Below, piece by piece: positions 41,981 through 52,636 of a stretch of 64,000 nt of DNA. The stretch is from Terramyces sp. JEL0728 (lineage: Eukaryota; Chytridiomycota; Chytridiomycetes; Rhizophydiales; Terramycetaceae): positions 1 to 64,000 of the forward strand of contig JADIIU010000008.1 in the NCBI GenBank assembly GCA_027603945.1, given 5' to 3'. The notes beneath the pieces are model-generated. The model made no database searches, was not told the origin of the DNA, and saw nothing but the letters and a program-made list of their open reading frames with translations. The translations under genes and the position numbers were made by a program. Numbering within the stretch: position 1 is the first letter of the stretch; each line of letters starts with the position of its first letter.

Positions 41981-44291
41981 TTACTTTAATTTGCCCAGTA
42001 GGTCTTCCATTCCACTGCCCTTGCTTAATGGGTAGTTCTTGATATTCAAATGTTACTAATAAATTACCTCGATAAATTTCTTTTTGGGAATCATTAGTCT
42101 CGGTTTCAGATCTGCCGGTTTAATTCCAAACCCAATTCCCATCAATTTGTCCACCTCGCCGGGTTTCTTTGTGCTATCCAGCTCATTAAAGAGTTTTGTA
42201 GCTTCAAATACAGAAAGATTATCATCTCTCGATATCCTCTTCATTGCATTCTCCAATTCTAACAGGTAATCGAGTCTATTTTGCAAGTGTTGAGACTTTA
42301 CCAGTTCGATGAAATTTGATTCTGACTCTGTCTCAAACAAGAAACGGTAAATAACGTTTGTACCAGGCTGGTCGTTGATTAGGGCCTAGTTATTACAAAA
42401 ATACCTGCTCCAGCAAATATAGCTGCTGTTTGGATTTTGCGGGCCAGAATTGATTTAGCGCTTTCATTACTGCTCCCCGATCCAAGAAGCCTTTGGCGTT
42501 ATTATCGTTGGTATCCATATCGTTTTGATAAAACAAGGTTTTTAATTTTTCAATAGTTGATCGTAGTGTCGAGTATGAAGATTCATGCAAATCACCGCTT
42601 AGTACCTGAAGAAACATTTGGCAGTCTGGACTGTTTTCCTTGGACTTTTGACAGGTCTCTATCAAGTTGTATCCCCATTCACAAATTATATCTTGATTGC
42701 CAAACCTTTTCTTGAGATAGAGATAAAAGAACTCGTCCAACTATTGTTAACTCAATCTACCGTAGTTTGCTTGACTGTAGCGTCGTGGAGCGTTTTGGCT
42801 TCCCATATATCTTTGATCAGCAGCAGACAGTTTTCCTTTGTGAGGTGTCTGTTAAGCACTTTTGTTTTAGAGCGAAGATATTTTGGAATTGAAGAATCGG
42901 TTCCTTTTGCTGGAAAGTACTGGTCCATTATTTGAGGAGCAGGTGTTTCCACTGTAACCGGCTCTGCAGTTGATTGATGTTCTTCTACTTTAACTTTTGG
43001 TTTGTTCTGCTTAGTACAACTGTACCTTTTGTAATTCTCTGATAAACTTTATGATTGCATCGTTATAATCCATATTCTTGGCCATTTGCCAATAATCCTT
43101 AATATTTGACGAAAATTGGCTTTGGATGTATTCCCAGTCAGGCAGTTGGGTATTTAGAACCTTGGAAGCAGCCTGTTTCGCATTTTTGTAGTTCTTTTCT
43201 AGTTCGTCGTACTTTAATTTCCAAGTTAAATTAGATCTACCATCATTCTCTTTTCATCATTCGAAGCTGCCATCTTTTCTTTTACGTCTGCCAATTCTTT
43301 GATAATTGCCGGGATATTCTTTGACTTGTACTCTTCCAAAGTCTTGGTTACCTGTGAAATGGAGAGTTGTAAATCGGCGTTTTCTTGTATTGCTGGTTTT
43401 AGAACTGGTTACCTTTTTGTTTTGCTGAAATCAAGTCCACAACTTGATTACTCTTTGCATCCAACAAATCCCTCGTTCTCCTTTCATAGTTGGCGTACTC
43501 TTGCGTAAGATTTTTCAACTCGACCATTTCCGGAGACTAGGTTAGACAGTCAACAACTTCGACTGGCTTCATCTCTGCCTTTCTCTTTTGTTCCTGTACC
43601 AACGATTCGTTCTTTTTGGTCATCAACATCAACTCTTGTGTTTTTGCTCGGAGTTTCTCCTGAACAGCTTCATTATCTTTAACCAGTTCTTGAATCATTA
43701 ACTTTGCTTCATGAGTTACTTTTTCAACTTCCTTTTGCATTCTAAATTCCATTACAGACAACTTTGACTTTACTATTTCAAACTGAGATAAATCGTTTCT
43801 TTGTGAGTCGATAATCAAGTCGTATTCCCGTTTGATGTCTGACAAAATTGGTTCATAGCTTTTGAAACTTTGAATGAATAAATCTAAATTAGCTTTCAAG
43901 CAACCAAAGACTTGCGTATATACTTGAAGGCGTCTGATGGTGCCAGGAGCTTCGCTATTATTAGACGGTTGTACTGAGTTGCTCCAATAACATGCAATTC
44001 GCGGTTTACAAAAGCCTGTGCTTTCCTAAGAAAGGTTGGTTTTGACAAGTCTCCTGGTATAACAATCTTGTCTGCTCCTTTTTGTTGAGTTGAAGCAACG
44101 CCAGATTTATATTTATAGATGAAATCAGGATCAGAGCCTCGTATATTTCTAGGGGATTCCTCCTGCTCCCATGCTGAAGTGGTGACTGGAGCTGCAGCCA
44201 ATCCTCCAACTTTGTGTATAGATTTTTCCAGCTTCTGTCCGTCTGAGAATGTTTTCCCATAATATGTGGCAAAACTCGACCTTCTTTCCAT
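41981..44291 (-). CDS. TSNAXIP1-like coiled-coil protein (flagella-associated family)
   Basis: Eight introns give 710 residues; six introns are 19-21 nt and two are tentative at 29-30 nt. The TSNAXIP1_N domain is rebuilt by a 20-nt intron: NRELHVIGATHEAPGTIRRL, then QVYTQVFGCLKANLDLF, KSYEPILSDIKREYD. Coiled coil follows, then the conserved C-terminal block DEFFYLYLKKRFGNQDIICE and EWGYNLIETCQ. The family is restricted largely to ciliated organisms and is expressed with sperm and cilia genes in animals. Together with IFT81 and KATNAL2 it supports a flagellum. The exact end is uncertain: without the last intron the protein would stop after KKKFIEVIY. Confidence 0.85.
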
Positions 44292-44405
44292 CTAAACGCG
44301 AAGATGAACTACTGATCCAGCCGATCTTCAACATTAAACAATACCAGCTCTAATTTTTTGATATTTTTATTTAAACGAATAAAAAAGCAACTTCAGATAC
44401 AATGT

Positions 44406-44597
44406 TTAAAGGCATGAAACGGCAAAGGCAGCAACAGCCAAGGCAGGCATGACAGCATTTGAAAGTGCGGAACTAGGAGTCTTGGTAGGAGTTGCAGTTG
44501 TGGTCATTGGGCCGTCACAGTCAACTTGCAATTGTGGATCTGCAGCAGGAGCAGCGATAACAAAGACGGAAAGAAGAGCGACTACAAATGACTTCAT
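44406..44597 (-). CDS. Tiny secreted, probably GPI-anchored protein
   Basis: 63 residues. Signal peptide MKSFVVALLSVFVIAAPA; short mature part with VDCDGPMTTTATPTKTPSS (one Cys and a Thr/Pro-rich O-glycosylation stretch); then a hydrophobic tail (NAVMPALAVAAFAVSCL) after small residues, the layout of a GPI signal. The mature peptide would be only about 25 residues. Function unknown; a wall surface glycopeptide is likely. Confidence 0.7.
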   Translation of the reverse strand: MKSFVVALLSVFVIAAPAADPQLQVDCDGPMTTTATPTKTPSSALSNAVMPALAVAAFAVSCL

Positions 44598-45472
44598 TAT
44601 TATTTAATATTAAATTGTAGTTAATTCGCGCTTGGCTTTATACTATTTTCTAATATTAAAAACTAACCGTGCACTCCGACGATTTAATAAAAACGAATTA
44701 ATTTCGTCGGAAACCCCCTTGTGGATACGATTCATGAGATACGTATAAGGATTAATATTCAATGGCGAATATCAAGACAACCTCTGTTCAATCTTATTCC
44801 TGGCGGATATTGCCGGGTTGCGACAAAAATACTGTCGGAATTACAAGCGCGATGCAGAGGAACGATTTGGACTTTTTAAAAATATTCCTGTTGGTGAACT
44901 CCACTATATTTAATATCATTCCCGCTCAACTTTATCTTGTCGGGTACACATTTAATATCATGTAGAAAGAGATTCATTAAATGCATGGATTGCAGGAGTC
45001 GATTGCAAGTCCCTGAACATTGGATTACCAAATAATACTTTGACAGTTATTGGCTGTAGACAAGATCGATACCTATGACAGGTTGACACTGTAGCACCTT
45101 GGACCCGTAACAACAAATTACTGAATAGGATTGCGCAAATGCAATGGGCACCACTGTACATGTGTCTAAAGTCCCGACCTTGACAGCCAGCAATTTCATC
45201 ATAGTAGGACACAGCCTCCAATCTGTCAATGGAAAACTGTTTCCATTTCTAAATCCGCACATAATTCTTGATAGTTCTTGCCTTGAATAAATTTACAGCA
45301 GTTCTCTTTTTCCATTCTAGTATGTTTGAGCTTGGATTTCGTCTTTTGTTCAAATTTTGTTGTGGGCTTTGGGGGCTTCTACCACCTATTGGATTCCCCT
45401 ATTGGAAAAAGTTTCATTGAGCCAAGGCCAAAATTAATATTTAATGCACATCAAAGATTACAAATCATCAAA
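44598..45472. other. 875-nt spacer, the largest in the window
   Basis: No gene could be supported. Two overlapping minus-strand frames lie at about 44958-45262; one reads MKLLAVKVGTLDTCTVVPIA, the other RLEAVSYYDEIAGCQGRDFR. Both have protein-like patches and cysteines, but they compete and no intron joins them. The 3' part is upstream sequence of the Lys-repeat gene. Confidence 0.4.
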
Positions 45473-45925
45473 ATGTTCAAGATTCTTATCAATCTATTCG
45501 CAATCCTCGCTGTAGTTGGCGCTACTCCAGCAGATTTCCAATCATCGTTTGCAGATTCCAATGCTCTTGAAAAGCGTGAAGCCAATCCTCTTGCAGAACC
45601 AATTGCGCAACCAAAGAAAGGAAAGAAAGGTGCAAAGAAGGGAAAGAAAGCAAAGAAGGGAAAGAAAGCCAAGAAGGCAAAGAAGGGAAAGAAAGCTAAA
45701 AAGGCAAAGAAGGGAAAGAAGGCTAAAAAAGCAAAGAAAGGAAAGAAAGCAAAGAAGGGAAAGAAGGGAAAGAAAGGTGCAAATAAGGCTGCTGCTGGCA
45801 ATGCTGCTGCAAACCAAGCTGCTGCCGCCGCTGCTCCACCTGCTGCTGCTGCAGCTGCTCCTGTTGCTCCAGCAGTCTTGCAAGATATTGAACTCGATCC
45901 AAATACCGCCAAGCTTGCATTGTAG
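45473..45925 (+). CDS. Secreted lysine-rich KKGK-repeat protein with a Kex2-like site
   Basis: 150 residues from the ATG at 45473, chosen because it starts a signal peptide (MFKILINLFAILAVVGATPA). A short pro-segment ends LEKR-EANPLAEP, a K-R site followed by E-A as in Kex2/Ste13-processed precursors. Then a block of about 55 residues built from KKGK, KKAKKG and KKAKKAKKG units, an Ala-rich linker and an acidic end (DIELDPNTAKLAL). The mature protein is extremely basic. Possible roles are a wall or polymer organiser, a nucleic-acid or polyanion binder, or a toxic or antimicrobial peptide; the sequence does not decide. No intron. Confidence 0.85.
   Translation: MFKILINLFAILAVVGATPADFQSSFADSNALEKREANPLAEPIAQPKKGKKGAKKGKKAKKGKKAKKAKKGKKAKKAKKGKKAKKAKKGKKAKKGKKGKKGANKAAAGNAAANQAAAAAAPPAAAAAAPVAPAVLQDIELDPNTAKLAL
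45613..45783 (+). repeat. Coding repeat KKGK/KKAKKG
   Basis: AAG/AAA-rich tandem coding repeat with units of about 12-27 bp (AAGAAGGGAAAGAAAGC and variants). Lys codons alternate AAG and AAA and Ala codons vary, so the protein repeat is better kept than the DNA repeat, which suggests selection on the protein. Confidence 0.85.
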
Positions 45926-46453
45926 ACGCGTTTTATATCTGTAAATAATAAATATTTATTTCCCAAATTCGATTTCTGGTGTTGCTGGAAGATTACAGTC
46001 GATGGCTTGATGGTATTGCACAAAAGAACTAAGCCTTGGTAAGAGACAAAGAATAGTGATAAATCATGCCAACTAGCATATTTCATTATCTCCCAGTACT
46101 ATTATTGATCGAGCACGACTTGATATTCTATGTGATTGCAACTTGTTGCTTGCAGGTGGGAAATAATCCCTGCAGTAATTTCTCAGGCATTCAAACTGGA
46201 GTTGGTTGAACTTTATATTTTGCCAGGAGGACAATGCGGAACAAAGGCAGTTGCAAGCAAATACAACATGTTACTTATTTGTGGCCGATTCAGGTTTACA
46301 TATGACAAGCCTGTCTTTGGGAGTCTCGCTGAAAGTTGGATGCTTTCAAAATTGGAAGAAAAAAAAGTTGCTCCAATCAAGCCGGCTCGGCTCGGCTTGT
46401 TAGGGTAATTGAAAGGGAATTTAAAAAAAAAATTCTTACCTTTCAAAATCCAA
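45926..46453. other. 528-nt spacer upstream of eL22
   Basis: A small plus-strand frame exists (46136-46408), but its composition and the overlapping antisense frame give no support. The 3' end (46410-46453) is an A-rich leader before the eL22 start and probably holds its promoter. Confidence 0.4.
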
Positions 46454-46977
46454 ATGGCTCAAGTATGTATGAATTGCCTCCCTCGACATTAAACAAAGAA
46501 CAATAACAAATACCTTTGCTCAGATTCGTATTGAATTAGGCATTTAAACGACGAGTAGCTATTATTGTTTGCTCATGTTTATGTCAAGAGTAGGGCTCTG
46601 AACAGATTAACCAATAGAAACAAGTTCAAAAGAAGACTGCTGCAAAGTTCACTATCGATGCTACCAAGCCAGCTGCTGATGGTGTTTTCGACATTGCTCA
46701 ATTCGAAAAGTTCTTGCAAGACAGAATCAAGGTTGAAGGACGCACTGGAAACTTGACCGATGCTGTTACCATTGCCCGCTCTGGATCCGTCATCACTGTC
46801 ACTGCTTCTGCTGCCACTCCATTCGCAAAGCGCTACATCAAGTACCTTGCAAAGAAGTTCTTGAAGAAGCACTCTCTCCGTGATTGGATCCGTGTTGTTG
46901 CCTCAACCAAAACCGCTTATGAATTGAGATACTTCAACATTGCTGGAGATGATGAAGAAGAAGATGATGAAGAATAA
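46454..46977 (+). CDS. RPL22: 60S ribosomal protein eL22
   Basis: Large-subunit ribosomal protein of 122 residues. Exon 1 is only MAQ (46454-46462); the intron at 46463-46617 is 155 nt; exon 2 starts [18 protein letters not shown]. Blocks: [35 protein letters not shown] and [19 protein letters not shown]. The acidic tail DDEEEDDEE is typical. Codon use is biased to C-ending codons, as expected for high expression. Confidence 0.96.
46463..46617 (+). other. 155-nt intron in eL22, the only long intron found
   Basis: Begins GTATGT (the yeast consensus) and ends ATTAACCAATAG, so the branch-like TTAAC lies close to the AG as in the short introns. No snoRNA boxes convincing enough to call were seen, although a CTGA lies near the 3' end. 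Its position directly after the third codon recalls ribosomal protein genes of yeasts. Confidence 0.85.
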
Positions 46978-47060
46978 TCTCTTATAAATCACCATATTCA
47001 CTAAATTTTAATGTAATTTTATAGTTTAAATTATTTTGTTTATTTGCTTGCTAATATTGA

Positions 47061-47802
47061 CTAGTAATCCACCTTGTGCATTGATTTGTAATCTTTCATG
47101 TATGAATCTCTTGATTTTGAATCCCGATCAGTACCCTTGGGCGATCTTTCTCCAGAAGCTTCCCGTTTTCTATACTTGTCTCTATATCCCTTGTAACTAT
47201 CATCTTCATATTTTCTCTTTGAAGTATCTCGATGTTTCTTCTTGGACTTTTTATCTTTCTTTTTCTTCTTTTCGCTGAAATATGAACTCATTGGATCTTC
47301 ATTGATTTTGGCAGCCCCTTCTTCTTCGTCATCGGATTCTGGTATGTAACCAGGTTTGAGGTGCGGTGGTAAAACCAAGTCTCTTCGTCGTTGTTCTCTT
47401 TCTTCAAACTCCTGATCATTTTCTCCTTTCATTGGTCGTTTAACATACTTCTCTGTATGATCAACTCTGATGTTTCTATCCAGTATCTTGATCCCATTCA
47501 GGTTATCTACTGCCAGAACAGTACTTTTCTGATTTTCATATCCAAGAAAACAAAACCCCTTTGATTTACCAGATTCAAAGTCTCTAATCAAATCCAAGTC
47601 TATTATTTCTCCGTATTGTGAGAATATTGCAATCAGATCTCCCTCTGTTAATTCGAATGGTAGACTTCCAACATAAATGTAAGCCGAATCCTATGTTAGT
47701 TTGTATTACTTTGAACTGATCGTGCCAACTTGCTTTTCCAACCAATCCTTTTTCCAACTCAATTTGATTCAGTCGTTGAATGTTGCGAGTATTATGGGCC
47801 AT
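47061..47802 (-). CDS. IST3: Splicing factor Ist3/RBMX2 (RES complex)
   Basis: RRM protein of the spliceosomal RES complex, with Bud13 and Pml1. One 19-nt intron after KASWHDQFK joins to DSAYIYVGSLPFELTEGD. 240 residues. Conserved N-terminal block IQRLNQIELEKGLVGKASWH, RNP1 SKGFCFLGY, then the VDHTEKYVKRP segment. The C-terminal tail is Lys/Arg/Ser/Asp-rich. A spliceosome that must handle 20-nt introns makes its RES component of interest. Confidence 0.93.
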
Positions 47803-47838
47803 GTTCAGGATCACAAAAAGTTTTACGACAAATTTAAT

Positions 47839-49464
47839 TTATTCATCAATTCTTGAAATATTCTTGGTTTGAATTGCAGTCGCGGCAACCTCTTTTCGAG
47901 TCTTGCTGCGAGTGTTGTCATTTGAAACTGAATATCTCGTTTCTGGCTGGGCTGGACCAGTTTGATTACTTGATCGTCTAGGAGCATTTTCACCCTTCTT
48001 GGTTGTTGGTTTGCTTGAATTACCTGATTTCCTGCTCTTTCCAGTTTTCTCTTTGGAGATATCCATCAGATTCTTGAGACAAAAAGTCTGGATTACAGAA
48101 TGTACGGCAATGGGAAAGTTTTGAATGTTCCCAATCGAATAGTCATTGCGGTCTATTCCGTACAGTACTCTGCCATACGAGCGGAATAGCGCTAGTCCAA
48201 TGTAGCACGCGGTGTTGAAATTATAGAAGCAATACAGAACCATTAGCCAACGATTTTGGTCTACGAATTTCTTCAGCATTGGATACATGCCCAAGGTTTT
48301 TGATTTGAGCAGAGTATACATGATACCAAAGATTGGCAATGAGTTCAAAATCATCATCAAGATATACCAGTATACCGTATAGGGTTTCCAGTACGGCCAA
48401 ACAGCGTATACCCATCCGTAAATATTGGTAGCGTAGGAGTAGTACACATACGAAGATCCGTTGAATGCAAAATTGCTGACAACAATAAAGACGTACACGG
48501 CAAGATTGAATTTCCATCCTTTACCGTAAATTCTAAGGCCAAGATATGCAGTAGTACACACTCCCATCAGTGAAGCCAGATTCTGAGCTAACGCATTGAT
48601 GGTCTTAATTATGTTTCCCATGAAAGACGAAGGATATGTGCCATACGATCCCCACAGACTGAGAGCAAAAGACGTCAACCACATTAGCTGCTCGATTGTC
48701 ACTAAAATATATAGCGCGGACCACCTTTGATAAACCAAATATCCGTAGTATGGAATGGTAATGAAATAACAAACCACAGACAAAATAGCACACAGCAAGC
48801 TTACTACATCAATTACGTAAGAAAAGTTTGGCACTAGTAAAGACTTTGGGATTTGGGAGATCCATCGAAAGTGTCCGCTGTTGCCCTGAATATTTTGGAC
48901 TTGCGAGAGTGTCAGATAACCACGCGGAGTCGTTTGGTTAACGGAACTAGCCAAACCTACAGTCATGGAAACATTCCCCGAACAATCTTTGGTATTGTAA
49001 AACTGGATATTCGGCAAACTGCAGCTCATGTTTTCAATACATGTGCTGTCACGAATGTACAGTGATTGATATCCAAATGTGTTATTTCCAGCTTCCTGCA
49101 AAAGGCAGTAATTGCTACCCGTCGCAACATGCGGGATATTATTTTCAATGCCTGCAGAATCCAGATAGTCGTACGTTACACTCTGCATCTTTGTCAAGGT
49201 ATAATTCAGGGTTGACACGCAACATTGATATGGCTGCAATTCGCTGTTCATTCTGCCACAGGAAAACATTGGGTTGCTGCTGAGAAATACTGAAAACGAA
49301 GGCGGCCAAGTTTCGTTGTGGGTTTTTGCAGAAGCTGCTTTGTAATCCACCAATTGAAATTGATAGATCGCATCTGGCGGTCCTGCGCAATTTCCACTCT
49401 TCCATTGCGATTCGACGCAAGATGTTGATGCGCTAGCACTTTGGATTATCAGTGGGAATATCAT
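47839..49464 (-). CDS. Seven-transmembrane receptor-like protein with a Cys-rich ectodomain
   Basis: 541 residues: signal peptide (MIFPLIIQSASAST), an ectodomain of about 200 residues with at least ten Cys and several N-glycosylation sites, then seven predicted helices (starting with YVIDVVSLLCAILSVVCYFI and ending with the NFPIAVHSVIQTFCL segment). The C-terminal cytosolic tail is basic and Ser-rich (KSRKSGNSSKPTTKKG). The family was not recognised. The layout suggests a surface receptor, perhaps a fungal GPCR-like protein. No intron. Its neighbour upstream is the GH16 wall enzyme. Confidence 0.75.
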   Translation of the reverse strand: MIFPLIIQSASASTSCVESQWKSGNCAGPPDAIYQFQLVDYKAASAKTHNETWPPSFSVFLSSNPMFSCGRMNSELQPYQCCVSTLNYTLTKMQSVTYDYLDSAGIENNIPHVATGSNYCLLQEAGNNTFGYQSLYIRDSTCIENMSCSLPNIQFYNTKDCSGNVSMTVGLASSVNQTTPRGYLTLSQVQNIQGNSGHFRWISQIPKSLLVPNFSYVIDVVSLLCAILSVVCYFITIPYYGYLVYQRWSALYILVTIEQLMWLTSFALSLWGSYGTYPSSFMGNIIKTINALAQNLASLMGVCTTAYLGLRIYGKGWKFNLAVYVFIVVSNFAFNGSSYVYYSYATNIYGWVYAVWPYWKPYTVYWYILMMILNSLPIFGIMYTLLKSKTLGMYPMLKKFVDQNRWLMVLYCFYNFNTACYIGLALFRSYGRVLYGIDRNDYSIGNIQNFPIAVHSVIQTFCLKNLMDISKEKTGKSRKSGNSSKPTTKKGENAPRRSSNQTGPAQPETRYSVSNDNTRSKTRKEVAATAIQTKNISRIDE

Positions 49465-49508
49465 GACGGTACTAAAGAAGGAAACGTCACTTTTAAAAAC
49501 CTATTAAA

Positions 49509-50621
49509 TCATGAATATATTAATACTGCGATACCAACCCAAATAGAAAGTGCCAGAAGTGGGCCATGATAAATAGCGGAATTTTGAATACTTAATTTCA
49601 ATTTTCCGCTGGTGTCGTATTGGTAACCGGGTGCAGCTGCTTGTGGAATAACGCCATTAACCACTAGCATTAATAGTAATATTACACTCTGTTGGTTGGT
49701 TTGGTTTGGTAGCAGAATAACCTGGGTTGGAGGCAGAGTTTGGCCACTTTGGAACCACATTATCGTTACTATCATAACATTCCACAGTAATAGACTTGAA
49801 ATAAGCAGAATAAGAGCTAGAGCTATCCGGAAAATGTACAGCACCGCCAGCCCAGGAATTTACTAGTATTAATTAAAATTACTGGCTTGACTCCAAATGC
49901 TAATTTGAAATTTCCCAGCCCTGTCAGGGAAGAATTTCTCTGTCGCTGATTTCGGATCAGTGGCCAACGAACTGTTCTTGTAGTAAGTACGTACCAACTT
50001 ATCATCAATCATAAAATTGATCAAATCGTGTTTCCAGTCGATGGTATAGTTGTGATACGCGGTAATATCGTTGGATAATCGATGAGTGGTGCTCCGGAGT
50101 CCGTATTGAGGAATACCGCGGAAATAGACGTTGGTTTCGGCATTGGTCGGATCTGAGCCTAGTAATTCCCAATCAATTTCGTCGCCTCCATCTGGATTTA
50201 CCACGCTCAAGTCTACGTTTGGATCTGGAAGTTGGGGCCCCATTGATACAAATGTAATTACTATACCGCTAACTGCTGGTGCTTTCAAAATAGCAGAAAT
50301 CCGTCCATATTGCATAAATCTAGTGGATGACATTCTAGTTCCAATCGGATCAGCACCAGCCGCGTTTGGCGTAATATCTAACCTTGCCCCTTCCCCAGGA
50401 ATCAAATGCACGTTTTGGGGATTGTAGTCGATAGTCATATCGTACCTGGAGACATCCAAGCCTTTAATATCAGTCATGGTAGGATGATTCGCCATGTCAA
50501 AAAATCTGGATGGGTCCGAAAAATTCACAGTTTGGGACAAGCAGTTGCCAATGTACTCTGGGGAGGTACTTGGGTCAGGGGTTTGAGCAATTATCTTTCC
50601 GAGTAGAATTAAGCTGATCAT
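49509..50621 (-). CDS. GPI-anchored GH16 wall transglycosylase (Crh-like)
   Basis: Probable chitin-glucan cross-linking transglycosylase at the cell wall. The start at 50621 gives a signal peptide (MISLILLGKIIAQ). Catalytic block DEIDWELLGSDP has nucleophile and acid/base in E-I-D-x-E order, preceded by MQYGRISAILKAPAVSGIVI and followed by TIDWKHDLINFMIDD. A 20-nt intron after SIWSQA leads to NSWAGGAVHF; a second of 22-28 nt leads to a tail whose end is a GPI-type hydrophobic segment (LLALSIWVGIAVLIYS). About 356 residues. It is strong evidence for a fungal-type chitin and glucan wall at some stage. Confidence 0.9.
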
Positions 50622-50922
50622 GCAAGTTTTAGAAGGAAGTTGAAGCAATCACGCATACTTGTAAACAAACCTATCACGTTTTCCATAATCAATCATTCAT
50701 GCATAATCTTACGTATTCAAATTCATTTTGAAAGCAGACTTACATTCAACTATAGAAGGTGAGATTGGATCTGGGTAAATGCCGATATATGAGCCGCCGA
50801 GATCCTACTTTTACACAATGGGTTGATGCTCGTACCGTTAATTATGCTTAAGAGCAACTTTATACCCGATCTCTTGATAATTCTGTTTCAAAAATAACTT
50901 TTTCTGACGCCTTCAATCCAAA
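50622..50922. other. 301-nt divergent promoter region (GH16 and SNF1)
   Basis: No gene seen. Contains AT-rich stretches and a pyrimidine-rich leader (CTGTTTC ... AAAATAACTTTTTC) before the SNF1 start. Confidence 0.4.
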
Positions 50923-52526
<1,604 letters not shown>

Positions 52527-52636
52527 TGGGAAACAATATATTCAGAATAGATCAGTAAATGCAGCAACTAATAAAAATTTTACTATGTATAAATTTAATA
52601 ATCCAACACAACCAACAAATCCTTGGCTTGCTATTG

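Noticed and set aside
44958..45262. Two overlapping minus-strand open frames (71 and 87 codons) with several Cys
   Set aside because: They compete for the same bases, neither has a recognisable family, and I could not find a 17-30 nt intron that joins them.
45451..46086. Minus-strand frame of 211 codons rich in Phe and Ala
   Set aside because: Complement of the Lys/Ala repeat; no start or signal features.
46136..46446. Small frames on both strands upstream of eL22
   Set aside because: Low protein likeness and position in the likely eL22 promoter region.
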